This document shows positions 17,306-26,816 of a DNA stretch of 54,502 bases, in pieces; the first letter of the stretch is position 1; the number at the start of each line of letters is the position of its first letter. The position numbers were made by a program, and so were the translations under genes. The DNA lies in assembly GCA_937967615.1 (NCBI GenBank), contig CALCMJ010000085.1, positions 1-54,502 of the forward strand, written 5' to 3'. Under the pieces are notes generated by a model. The model did not search any database and was not told where the DNA came from. It was given only the letters and a program-made list of their open reading frames with translations. This DNA comes from an uncultured Saprospiraceae bacterium. GTDB lineage: Bacteria > Bacteroidota > Bacteroidia > Chitinophagales > Saprospiraceae.

Positions 17306-18862
17306 GTGATAAAAATCGCTCATATTTGTATTGCACTTTTATTTGCTCTAGTAGGTTTTTCTCAGGGCAATTTACCTTGCTTTACCGTAGTTGCAGATTT
17401 AGATGAAAATGCGACTTCCCGCATTGGATTAAATGTGTATTCTGGTGAAGACGAAATGTGGTTGGATGATGAAAATTATGACCTAGAATCACATGGAAAA
17501 TATTTCTTTGAAGAAAAAACAAAACTTCATAGCTTTTTTAGATGTGTTTATGACTTTGCCGTTTTTGAGGAATTAGGTCTGCATAGAGTAGATAAGTTTG
17601 TTCCGTTAAACATGGACGACTTTGCAGTAATTTATTTAGTGCACTCTAGCAGCTCAGACCTGTCCTATTTGATTATGGAAGGCAGTTTGTATCTAGTCTA
17701 TCCATGTGGAGATGAGCATACATGTTTCCATCCTTTTTATTACCCAGCTACATTTGAAGTAACACAGGAAACGATACTCCTTGAGCCAGCAAGAGTAGAT
17801 TTGGGACTGGGACATACACTCTTTGATACTTTGATAGAACAGGTTCTCGTGCATGATGCATATAATCTCTTAATTGTGCATCCAGCAGTTTTTGATACAG
17901 TTTTCATGGAAGTCTTAGTAGAAGAAAAATTGCTTTGTTCGGATTTGCCAGTAAGCTATGATACCTTAAACGAATTTATATTAATCAAAGATGCATATAG
18001 CGTTCTTGATACGGTAGATGTAGTTTTTGAGACAGTGACTGAGCAGGTCCTCCATACCTATGAGCACATAGGATTAGATTCGTTTGCATTAGAAACAAAA
18101 GATTCCTTAGTTGAGATTCAAACCAAGGAAGCATATTTTGACTGGGCAATTTTAGATACGATACCTGCATGTGTTTCCCAAGATCCGTTTAGCTGTGTAG
18201 AAATAGAATTAGAAGAACAGGATGCAGATAGTATCATAGCAATAATAGAAATATTAGCAGAGACTTGCCCAGAAGACTATACCACTGTAGGATCCCTTTG
18301 TGTAAAAGAAACGTTTATTCCGCACAGCTATGTAACAAGGTCATATGAAAAACTAGTAAGTCCTTCTGTTATTATCGAGGATTCAGTTCCTGGAGAATAT
18401 ATGGAATTGGAAAAGATATTTTTTGAAAGTTCGGTTACAGTTCCAGATAGTTGCGTTGAAGAAATATATGAGATTATTCCTGTGTACAAACTTGCAACAC
18501 CTGCTTGGTCTGAGACTCTAGAAGTTCCAGCTGTTTACGAGACAAGAGAGTTTTATAGGGTTTTAGAAAATGCGAATATTGATAGTGTAGAACTTGAGGA
18601 TGTGCTGCTGGAAATTGAGATATGTACTCTGACAGAAGAAGCAAGTTTGATGTATGGTCCTTACAGGTGTGAGTCATTTATTTCAGAAGCGTATAAAGAG
18701 ATGATCCTAGAAAAACTCGTGGAAGAAAATTATTTGGGCAGCGTAAATACCGTTTTCAATAGTGCAAAATTCTGGCGCGCTTTTCTGCAATATCAGTTAG
18801 ATAGAAATTTGCCTGCAGGGAAGATTGATACGATTACTTTAGAAGAAATGGGAATAGAATGA
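17306..18862 (+). CDS. Secreted repeat protein with C-terminal peptidoglycan-binding-like segment
   Basis: 518 residues starting at GTG; signal peptide IKIAHICIALLFALVGFSQ. From about residue 150 to 450 runs a degenerate repeat of about 20-30 residues built on a pattern like (V)PAVYDTV-x(3)-VLV-x-(D/E)AY, very rich in Val, Glu, Asp and Leu with scattered Cys. Similar repeats occur in Bacteroidota proteins annotated as peptidoglycan-binding or OmpA-like; that link is from memory. The last 35 residues (AKFWRAFLQYQLDRNLPAGKI and TITLEEMGI) resemble a PG_binding_1 helix bundle. No sorting domain is visible, so the product may stay in the periplasm or envelope. It ends four bases into the open frame of the next gene. 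Confidence 0.7.
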   Translation: MIKIAHICIALLFALVGFSQGNLPCFTVVADLDENATSRIGLNVYSGEDEMWLDDENYDLESHGKYFFEEKTKLHSFFRCVYDFAVFEELGLHRVDKFVPLNMDDFAVIYLVHSSSSDLSYLIMEGSLYLVYPCGDEHTCFHPFYYPATFEVTQETILLEPARVDLGLGHTLFDTLIEQVLVHDAYNLLIVHPAVFDTVFMEVLVEEKLLCSDLPVSYDTLNEFILIKDAYSVLDTVDVVFETVTEQVLHTYEHIGLDSFALETKDSLVEIQTKEAYFDWAILDTIPACVSQDPFSCVEIELEEQDADSIIAIIEILAETCPEDYTTVGSLCVKETFIPHSYVTRSYEKLVSPSVIIEDSVPGEYMELEKIFFESSVTVPDSCVEEIYEIIPVYKLATPAWSETLEVPAVYETREFYRVLENANIDSVELEDVLLEIEICTLTEEASLMYGPYRCESFISEAYKEMILEKLVEENYLGSVNTVFNSAKFWRAFLQYQLDRNLPAGKIDTITLEEMGIE

Positions 18863-18889
18863 GGATGGATAGGGTAAGATATAAATTTA

Positions 18890-18980
18890 GGGCGTGTCCC
18901 CACATATGGGGTCGGGTCATTCAGGGGTTCCGTCCCTCGCTGCGCTCACGACAGCTGCGCTCCCTTACTGTCCCTCACGC
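18890..18980 (+). repeat. GC-rich palindromic dispersed element, copy 1
   Basis: Starts GGGCGTGTCCCC and ends CCCTTACTGTCCCTCACGC, with AGGGGTTCCGTCCC in the middle and GC-rich inverted arms (CGCTGCGCTCACG). Copies 2 (22407-22510, reverse) and 3 (49265-49370) share the same order of blocks. Its base composition contrasts sharply with its neighbours, and it sits in the gap before the thioredoxin gene. I recall similar intergenic elements in other Bacteroidota but could not check. Confidence 0.6.
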
Positions 18981-18990
18981 AAATAAGAGT

Positions 18991-20262
18991 ATGCACCGTT
19001 TTATAACTACTTGCATGCTACTGATTTGCAGTTTCTGTTTTATGCAAGCACAAGAAGGTGTTTTAGACCAATGGGCATTCACATCAGAAACGGATTCCGT
19101 GCAACTAAAAAATCATATAGACGAGAATACAAACTATGTGTTTTCTATCTATGGTGACTGGTGTTATCCTTGTAAGCAAGAGTTGAAAGCATGGAAGTCG
19201 CAGTATGCAAAATGGAAAGCTGATTATAATCTTGAGATTGTGGTATTAGATGATTTTAATGAGGATAATATTTTAGCAGCTTTAGACAGTTTAGAAAAAG
19301 AGTATCCGTATAAGGCCTTTGTTACTAAAAGGATACATCCGGCTATAGATGTAAATAGCTTTCCCACAAATATCTTTGTCACAGGGAAGAGTGTTGTTTA
19401 TATGGAGTCAGGCCAGAAAGACCCATCAGAAATGGAAACACTTTTTGTAGAACTGTTTACAAAAGTAAAAACACCTATTCTAGATGCTGCGCTGAGTCAG
19501 AAACAATTGTTCATGGAAAATTGTGCAGAAGCCTACAAAGGTGTGCAGTCTGAAGAAAGTGATACAGTCATCATCAACTCGCAGCGTTACAGAGAATTGT
19601 ATTCAGAAGAATTTGGAGAAAGTTATTTTCTGCGCGAGTCAGAAGATTTGAATTATGTATACCTCTATGACAGGGACTCAGAAGAGGAGCATGTTTTATT
19701 TGATTACACCAAAGGAATTTGTGAAGAGATAGAATTGTATAGCCCCTTGCTGAAAAGGAATGTGAAGACTATTGTTGTAGATGTGTATTGTATAGGCCAA
19801 CGGACGTATTACGAACTAGACATTCCGTATTCTGAATGTTTCGGCGTGAGTAAATATTACACCTTAGTTACAGGATTAGGTTCTAACGCTGGCATCATTC
19901 CAGTCTTTGATGAATTCATCTGTTACTCAAGTTTAATTTGTCAATTTGAAGATGATCTATTAAGCTATGAGCATCCTGAAAGTGAGGATTGTGCCATTCT
20001 GAGCAGTACTGATCAGGGAGAGTTTAAGTCTGACTTGGAAATCTATCCTAATCCAACACAGGGAGAAATTACAATAAAACACCCAAGTAAAAAAATAGAA
20101 AAAATTAAGGTGTACGGCCTGCTTGGTCATTGTGTTTATACCTATGAAAATGCATCTCAGACTATAGTGCTATCACTAAATGGAATAGAGCGTGGGGTGT
20201 ATTTCTTAGAGTTGTCCATTGACAATAGGACTGTTGTCAAGAAGGTTCAGTTAATTGACTAA
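18991..20262 (+). CDS. Secreted thioredoxin-fold protein with T9SS sorting domain
   Basis: The frame is open back to 18859, but the upstream 44 codons run through a GC-rich repeat and read as junk. The ATG at 18991 gives a clean signal peptide (MHRFITTCMLLICSFCFMQAQ) and 423 residues. A thioredoxin-like domain occupies about 25-150: YGDWCYPCK with redox Cys58 and Cys61, and a cis-Pro region FPTNIFV. A middle region of about 200 residues has no family I know. The C-terminus is a T9SS sorting domain (IYPNPTQGEITIKH, VYFLELSIDN, KKVQLID). It could be a disulfide or thiol redox protein exposed at the cell surface, which is unusual for this fold. It shares direction with the two genes before it. 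Confidence 0.8.
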   Translation: MHRFITTCMLLICSFCFMQAQEGVLDQWAFTSETDSVQLKNHIDENTNYVFSIYGDWCYPCKQELKAWKSQYAKWKADYNLEIVVLDDFNEDNILAALDSLEKEYPYKAFVTKRIHPAIDVNSFPTNIFVTGKSVVYMESGQKDPSEMETLFVELFTKVKTPILDAALSQKQLFMENCAEAYKGVQSEESDTVIINSQRYRELYSEEFGESYFLRESEDLNYVYLYDRDSEEEHVLFDYTKGICEEIELYSPLLKRNVKTIVVDVYCIGQRTYYELDIPYSECFGVSKYYTLVTGLGSNAGIIPVFDEFICYSSLICQFEDDLLSYEHPESEDCAILSSTDQGEFKSDLEIYPNPTQGEITIKHPSKKIEKIKVYGLLGHCVYTYENASQTIVLSLNGIERGVYFLELSIDNRTVVKKVQLID

Positions 20263-20318
20263 GAGCGCTTGCATATGTAAAGCGTCAGCATTCTCTCGTC
20301 CTTTATTGTTAATAAATT

Positions 20319-21791
20319 TTACTGCACAAGAAATTTTTTAACCCCTATTGTTTTCCCATCATATACTCTTATAAAGTAGCTACCAGCAGGTATATTAGGA
20401 ATAAGAATCGAGAAATTATTTACCCCAGTAATTAGTTGCATTACCCCTTGTTGCAGGGTTCTCCCATACATATCAAGAATAGATATTTTTACAGGGTGGT
20501 TCTTATAAGAATCCAAAACCAGATGCAGTTGTTTCTCTGTTATGGGATTGTTTAATATTGCAAACTTATCAATGGCGTTTTCTTGCGTTGTAGATGATAG
20601 TATAGATTGATTTAGGTAAAGCTTTGCTATGCCAACACCCTCATTAGTCCATCCAGTTATTAAAACATCTTGGTCGCTGTCCCCATCTACATCATTAAAG
20701 CCAAGTGCACTAAAGCTAACATCTTCAAAGGGCGTATTGAATACAATGTCAAAATTGCCATTGCCATCATTTGTATACAATCTCGTGCTTCTTGTAATAG
20801 CACTAGGATTATTTTTGCCTGAGATAATAAGGTCTTGATCATTATCTCCGTCGATGTCTGCAAAATCTACGGAGCTTAGACTCACACCCTCAAAAGGTGT
20901 GTTTTCTATAAGGGTGAAATTACCAGCACCATCATTTCTGTACAAGTCAGCAATATATTCTACGGGATTTTGTTTACTACCAGTAATCAATACGTCTTTG
21001 TCATTATCATTGTCGATATCCAAAAATGAAATACTACCGCCCAAAGAGGGTGGGAAGGCTGTGTTTTCCATTAGACTAAAATTTCCCACTCCATCATTTA
21101 GATAAATATGGCTAAAAATAAAGGGGGGAGAACCTGGGCTATGTGATCCATTCAAGAGTAAATCTTGATCATTGTCGCCGTCTATATCTGCAAAAGAAAC
21201 TGCTGGATCTACTGCACCATAGAAAGTGGAATCGTCTTGCACAGAAAAATTTCCGTTTCCATCGTTTATATAGAGCTTAGCAATTCCAAAGAAATCTTCT
21301 CTTATTCCAGCTAGAAAAAAATCTTGGTCCCCATCCCCATCTACGTCCACAAAAGTAGAAGCACAGCCTTTTACCTTATCAAATACATCCACATTCGTTT
21401 CGCTAAAATTACCGTTACCATCATTGATAAATAAACGAGCACTTGCTGCAGTTGGATTTGTCTTTCCTGCAATATGCACATCTTGGTCCCCATCCCCATC
21501 TACGTCAGCAATAGCTATGGACCCAAACTGGACTCCTTGAAACGGTGTGCCAAAGACCTTTGTATAATTTCCTTTTCCATCATTTACAAACAAGCTTGTT
21601 TCTTTAGTGAATCCATCCTCATTAATCCACCCCGCAACAATAAGATCTTGATCGTTATCACCTTCTACATCTATGAATGCAATTGCACTTCCACGCACGC
21701 CATCAAAAGGAGAGTTTTGTTGTTCAATAAATTCTTGTGATAGACATGCGTAACTGATGAGAGAAAACAGAATAAGAAGTGTGGTTTTCAT
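20319..21791 (-). CDS. FG-GAP/VCBS repeat protein with T9SS sorting domain
   Basis: A secreted integrin-like beta propeller of seven similar blocks of about 55 residues, each with an Asp-rich calcium loop of the type DVDGDGDQD followed by LFINDGNGNF. The start at 21791 (MKTTLLILFSLISYACLSQ) gives a good signal peptide; the frame also opens at 21830, where 13 residues would precede it. The last 75 residues are a T9SS sorting domain (NNPITEKQLHLVL, PAGSYFIRVYDG, VKKFLVQ). The role is likely surface binding; no catalytic motif is seen. It is convergent with the thioredoxin-fold gene. Confidence 0.88.
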   Translation of the reverse strand: MKTTLLILFSLISYACLSQEFIEQQNSPFDGVRGSAIAFIDVEGDNDQDLIVAGWINEDGFTKETSLFVNDGKGNYTKVFGTPFQGVQFGSIAIADVDGDGDQDVHIAGKTNPTAASARLFINDGNGNFSETNVDVFDKVKGCASTFVDVDGDGDQDFFLAGIREDFFGIAKLYINDGNGNFSVQDDSTFYGAVDPAVSFADIDGDNDQDLLLNGSHSPGSPPFIFSHIYLNDGVGNFSLMENTAFPPSLGGSISFLDIDNDNDKDVLITGSKQNPVEYIADLYRNDGAGNFTLIENTPFEGVSLSSVDFADIDGDNDQDLIISGKNNPSAITRSTRLYTNDGNGNFDIVFNTPFEDVSFSALGFNDVDGDSDQDVLITGWTNEGVGIAKLYLNQSILSSTTQENAIDKFAILNNPITEKQLHLVLDSYKNHPVKISILDMYGRTLQQGVMQLITGVNNFSILIPNIPAGSYFIRVYDGKTIGVKKFLVQ

Positions 21792-21938
21792 ATGCATTGT
21801 TTTAAAAATGGTTCTTTTCTGTAAGGACAATCTTGCGCTAGTAAAATGTATAAGGTACGTGATAATTTTTGCTTTCTCTGTGGTTTTTGTGTCGGGAAAA
21901 AGTACTAGCGCTTCTTACTTAGGTATATAAGGGAGGGA

Positions 21939-22256
21939 ATGTGGCAAGTAGATTTGGAATCAGAAGAAGGAGAAGAGAAAAGGCCTTTATCTGATAGAAC
22001 TGAAAGCATACAAATTAGTCCTAATCCTAGCTCTAATTATATTTCAGTAGACCTTAATAGTGTAAGAACAGAAAGTATTCCAAAAGTAATTAACATTATG
22101 AGCAGTAAGGGCCGAAAGATGTTTACCCAACAGATAGAGTTTGAAAATGGATCTGAAATTAAAGTCCTAATTGCTGATTGGCCTAATGGACAATATGCAG
22201 TTCAAGTTATAGATGAAAACGGAAATTTTGTTGCGAGTAGCTTTTATAAAATGTAA
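21939..22256 (+). CDS. Orphan T9SS sorting domain, probable remnant of a larger secreted gene
   Basis: 105 residues that are little more than a type A sorting domain (ISPNPSSNYISVDL, NGQYAVQVIDENG, FYKM). There is no signal peptide, so as it stands it could not be secreted. A purine-rich GGGAGGG lies just before the ATG. Eight bases upstream, in another frame, 21859-21930 encodes a short piece that looks like a signal peptide (IIFAFSVVFVSGKSTSA) and stops. A deletion that removed the body of a secreted protein and left both ends would explain this. It may still be expressed as a small protein. Confidence 0.5.
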   Translation: MWQVDLESEEGEEKRPLSDRTESIQISPNPSSNYISVDLNSVRTESIPKVINIMSSKGRKMFTQQIEFENGSEIKVLIADWPNGQYAVQVIDENGNFVASSFYKM

Positions 22257-22272
22257 TAAGCTTTAATTATTT

Positions 22273-22312
22273 AAAAATGGGATACATACAGTCATTGTGC
22301 ATCCCATTTTTT
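22273..22312 (+). terminator. Intrinsic terminator after the orphan sorting-domain gene
   Basis: Ten-base stem AAAATGGGAT / ATCCCATTTT (22274-22283 with 22301-22310) with a 17-base loop and a T run. Confidence 0.7.
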
Positions 22313-22406
22313 ATTCTCTTCTCTAAAGATAGACGAGTAAAAATTTAAGTTTTCTTATGACTGTTTCCTTAATGCTGCTTAGTTATGATGGTCATATAAC
22401 TCATCT

Positions 22407-22510
22407 GCGATAAGGATAGTAAGGGCCCGCAGGGGTCACGGTGCTGAGCAGCAGCACTGGGACGGAACCCCTGTATAGCCTGACCAGACCGACAAGGACT
22501 GGGATCGCCC
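22407..22510 (-). repeat. GC-rich palindromic dispersed element, copy 2 (reverse)
   Basis: Read on the minus strand it begins GGGCGATCCC, contains GGTCAGGCTATACAGGGG followed by TTCCGTCCC, a GC-rich palindromic centre, and ends CCCTTACTATCCTTATCGC: the same block order as copies 1 and 3. It fills the space before the scpA promoter. Confidence 0.6.
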
Positions 22511-22570
22511 AAATCAAGAATGTTAATAAATGTGTATGGTAAAAAAATATGATTTGAAAAAGACTTAGCT

Positions 22571-22578
22571 TATCTTCG
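22571..22578 (+). promoter_or_regulatory. Probable -7 element before scpA
   Basis: TATCTTCG, one mismatch to TAnnTTTG, ends 7 bases before the scpA ATG. Confidence 0.35.
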
Positions 22579-22584
22579 CCGCTG

Positions 22585-23355
22585 ATGATGATACAGAACT
22601 ATAAAATACGATTAGAACAATTTGAGGGACCCTTTGACTTGCTTCTGTTTTTTATAGAGAGAGATGAGATAGATATTTATGATATTCCTATCGCTAAGAT
22701 TACACAGGATTTTCTTGATTATATACGTTCGCTAGAGAATAGAAATCTGGATGTTGCGAGTGAGTTTATCCTAATGGCTGCCACATTGATGAAGATTAAG
22801 GCGCGCTCACTGATTCCGAGAAAGGCTGTAGATGAGGAAGGAAATGAGATAGATCCTAGGAAGGAGCTTGTACAAAAACTTCTTGAGTACAAGCGGTATA
22901 AGGATATCATTGATGACATACAAGAGCTGGAGAACACGCGAAAAACAATCCATGATAGAGGAGGTGTGGGAGATGAGTTAAAGGAAATCGCAAATAAGGC
23001 GATGGTGGATCTTGAGCTGGAATCATTGACCATGTTTAAGCTTTTGAAGGCCTTTGATAATGTGATTTCTAGATTTGCAGAACGTAAAGACAGGACCTTC
23101 CATGAGGTTGTTAAGTTTCCATATACGATAGAATCTCAGACTGAGATGATCTTTTTCAAGCTAAGACAGGGGCCCAAAAGGACCTTTGAAGGACTATTTG
23201 AGGGTATTACGAATAGGGTAGAGGCAATTACTACTTTTCTTGCTTTGCTGGAGCTATGTAACAATCAAACTCTGGAAATGGTGATAGGAGATGGAAATAA
23301 TAATTTTTGGATAAGTCATAAAGAACAAGCTGTCCATTCAAGCGAGGAAGAGTAA
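22585..23355 (+). CDS. scpA: Segregation and condensation protein A
   Basis: Kleisin subunit of the SMC-ScpAB condensin. The N-terminal kleisin motif is clear (YKIRLEQFEGPFDLLLFFIERDEIDIYDIPI), followed by the helical LVQKLLEYKRYKDI and the C-terminal winged-helix region. 256 residues is the normal Bacteroidota length. The first two codons are both ATG, so the start may be one codon later. scpB and smc are not in the window. Confidence 0.92.
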   Translation: MMIQNYKIRLEQFEGPFDLLLFFIERDEIDIYDIPIAKITQDFLDYIRSLENRNLDVASEFILMAATLMKIKARSLIPRKAVDEEGNEIDPRKELVQKLLEYKRYKDIIDDIQELENTRKTIHDRGGVGDELKEIANKAMVDLELESLTMFKLLKAFDNVISRFAERKDRTFHEVVKFPYTIESQTEMIFFKLRQGPKRTFEGLFEGITNRVEAITTFLALLELCNNQTLEMVIGDGNNNFWISHKEQAVHSSEEE

Positions 23356-23481
23356 GACTGCTCAAATATTCCATAATAGCTCAGAAACACCTTATTTTCT
23401 TTGGCAGGAGCTTCATTAAAAAAACTTCAAAATTGCTTGTATTTAGGCTATTCTAAGGGCTCTAAAAGTCTCTTAAAAAAC

Positions 23482-23489
23482 TATCTTTG
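23482..23489 (+). promoter_or_regulatory. -7 promoter element before atpD
   Basis: TATCTTTG matches TAnnTTTG exactly and lies 95 bases before the atpD ATG, implying a leader of about 90 bases. Confidence 0.5.
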
Positions 23490-23560
23490 CAGCGAATTAA
23501 GGGTATGAGGCAAAAACAGCGGTTTTCTGTCGCTTCCAGAATTCAAGAAAGCTACATTAA

Positions 23561-25102
<1,542 letters not shown>

Positions 25103-25103
25103 T

Positions 25104-25352
25104 ATGAACTTAATAGTACTTACACCGGAGAAAGAAATATTTAATGGTCCTATTACTTCAGTAAAGGTACCAGGAACTACTGGACAGTTTGAGATCCTCA
25201 AGGGTCACGCATCTATTGTGTCTTCATTAGGAGAAGGCGAGGTGCGAGTGATCAAAGAAAATGGGGAGAATATGAGCTTCAAAATTGACAAAGGCTTTGT
25301 AGAGGTCTTACAACAAGAGGTTGCGTTGCTCGTTACTCGAATTCAGGAATAA
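25104..25352 (+). CDS. atpC: F0F1 ATP synthase subunit epsilon
   Basis: 82 residues: the N-terminal beta sandwich only (LIVLTPEKEIFNG, VPGTTGQFEILKGHA, FKIDKGFVEVL). The C-terminal helical hairpin of longer epsilon subunits is missing, which is the usual short form in Bacteroidota. It starts one base after atpD and ends before an intrinsic terminator. Confidence 0.93.
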   Translation: MNLIVLTPEKEIFNGPITSVKVPGTTGQFEILKGHASIVSSLGEGEVRVIKENGENMSFKIDKGFVEVLQQEVALLVTRIQE

Positions 25353-25380
25353 GACTAAATCTTAACGGATATATCAACTT

Positions 25381-25409
25381 AAGCCTTCAATGTATTGAGG
25401 GCTTTTTTT
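25381..25409 (+). terminator. Intrinsic terminator of atpDC
   Basis: Eleven-base stem AAGCCTTCAAT / ATTGAGGGCTT (one G-U pair) with a 2-base spacer, followed by seven T. Confidence 0.8.
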
Positions 25410-25504
25410 ATAGAATGACGTCAGAGTGTTTTGAAAATCACTTTAACTGCTTAGACTAAAAATAGCTGCTTTAGATACATCATTCATCCTTCCATAATTT
25501 TACT

Positions 25505-25512
25505 TAATTTTG
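25505..25512 (+). promoter_or_regulatory. -7 promoter element before the membrane protein gene at 25531
   Basis: TAATTTTG, an exact TAnnTTTG match, 18 bases before the ATG. Confidence 0.5.
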
Positions 25513-25530
25513 CCTTAGATTAATATCAAT

Positions 25531-26178
25531 ATGGACGAGTTATTTCGCAAAGATAATTTTCAACAGTATTCCCGCAGATTGGATGAAGCAAAACAGTCTG
25601 TTGCTGACGAGATGTATTTAAAGTCAGTGGATGAAAAAACAAAGGTAGTAGAAACCAAGCTTTCAGATATTTCAGACGCTAAAAATCATTTGTCGCACCT
25701 GGGCTTGCTCTTAGGCTTATTGTCATCTATTCTTGTAATAATTTTTGTCAAATTAGGATTTGATCTGAAGTGGTTGATCGTTCTCATTATGATTATTGGC
25801 TATTTGCTTTTTTATAAGTTTAGCATGAAGACTGCAGAGACGAAAAGTAAGATGCTTGAGGATTTTAAAGAGGAAGGGGATGTACATTCTAGCTTTTATG
25901 CTAAAGCAAATTATCTCTCCTCTTTAATAGCATTACGTAAGACTAGGGTTAACCTTACACGTTTTTTCTATGTTATTTTTTTTCCATTATTTCTTTTGTT
26001 GCTTAAGGTGAGTAGGAATGCTGAAGGACTTGCATCACCTCTAAATGCAGTACTTCTTGCAGTTGTTCTAGGAAGTACATTTTGGTATTTCTATTTCAGG
26101 GATGAACTGATGGAATTAGATATGACTGCAAATGATCTTGAAGAGATCAAATCAAAGTTTGCAGAACAAAAGATTTAG
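25531..26178 (+). CDS. Hypothetical four-helix membrane protein
   Basis: I do not recognise the family. 215 residues: a polar, charged N-terminal helix (1-55, coiled-coil-like), two membrane helices (about 57-80 and 83-102), a charged cytosolic loop with KTAETKSKMLEDF, two more helices (about 144-162 and 172-191), and an acidic tail (LMELDMTANDLEEI). There is no signal peptide and no catalytic motif. It has its own promoter and stands alone between atpDC and the convergent DUF1232 gene. The short spacer after it (26180-26232) is unusually GC-rich. Confidence 0.7.
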   Translation: MDELFRKDNFQQYSRRLDEAKQSVADEMYLKSVDEKTKVVETKLSDISDAKNHLSHLGLLLGLLSSILVIIFVKLGFDLKWLIVLIMIIGYLLFYKFSMKTAETKSKMLEDFKEEGDVHSSFYAKANYLSSLIALRKTRVNLTRFFYVIFFPLFLLLLKVSRNAEGLASPLNAVLLAVVLGSTFWYFYFRDELMELDMTANDLEEIKSKFAEQKI

Positions 26179-26292
26179 AGAAGAAAGGAGCGACTGCATG
26201 ACTGGGCGTAGGAGAGAGAGCGGCGAAGGGTAGTTTTCTTTTTTATGTTTTTCCCCGTTGACAACATGATGAATAAAATTCTGGTTGAAAAA

Positions 26293-26676
26293 CTATAAAG
26301 CAGCATCCACTTCAGCTAATATCTCTCTGTCAAAATCTTTAAACCATTTATGAAGCTGGGCAATCGCATTTTCTCGCACTGTGTCATTAATATAACATGC
26401 TATAGTAACAAGTCCAAAGAGCATGATGCCAAAGTCATCTGTGAATCCTAAAAATGGGGTCAAATCAGGGATTGCATCAATAGGAGCTAATAAGTAACCC
26501 AAGGCCCCTATTATTATATTCTTAGCCCATTTTGGAGTATCAGAGCGTTTGTAGGCAAAGAAGAGGAGCAAAGCAGCATAAACTGTCTTGATTCCAGCCT
26601 CTTTTACGAGTTTTTGGAGTCTATCCTTAAAGATATTAGGCTTAAACTGCTTCTTATATTTATTAAAATCGCCCAT
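26293..26676 (-). CDS. DUF1232 (YkvA-like) membrane protein
   Basis: 127 residues with the DUF1232 core: ALGYLLAPIDAIPDLTPFLG followed by FTDDFGIMLFGL, a short hydrophobic hairpin with the conserved Pro-Asp-Ala-Ile-Pro-Asp pattern. Function of the family is unknown. It is divergent from the MoxR gene, with 140 bases between. Confidence 0.85.
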   Translation of the reverse strand: MGDFNKYKKQFKPNIFKDRLQKLVKEAGIKTVYAALLLFFAYKRSDTPKWAKNIIIGALGYLLAPIDAIPDLTPFLGFTDDFGIMLFGLVTIACYINDTVRENAIAQLHKWFKDFDREILAEVDAAL

Positions 26677-26787
26677 TATAGAATAAACAGCAATTCAGAG
26701 CCTAAAGTTTCCTATGCCATATTTAGATAATACAAAACAAAGAAGTAGCCTTTCCGTTTAACTATCGTCTCATATAATATACTTTCT

Positions 26788-26795
26788 TATTTTTG
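26788..26795 (+). promoter_or_regulatory. -7 promoter element before the MoxR gene
   Basis: TATTTTTG (TAnnTTTG). Because the TTG that could open the frame at 26793 lies inside this element, the true start must be further on, at the ATG 26817. Confidence 0.55.
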
Positions 26796-26816
26796 CGACG
26801 AAATTATCAGAAAAAC

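Noticed and set aside
18859-18990. Longer start of the thioredoxin-fold gene at 18859, overlapping the previous gene by four bases
   Set aside because: The extra 44 codons translate the GC-rich repeat and would bury the signal peptide. The ATG at 18991 begins a standard signal peptide.
26180-26232. Fourth copy of the GC-rich palindromic element
   Set aside because: It is GC-rich, but the block order and end motifs of the three real copies are not found.
26793-26816. TTG start of the MoxR gene at 26793
   Set aside because: The TTG is part of the -7 promoter element, so it would not be in the transcript.
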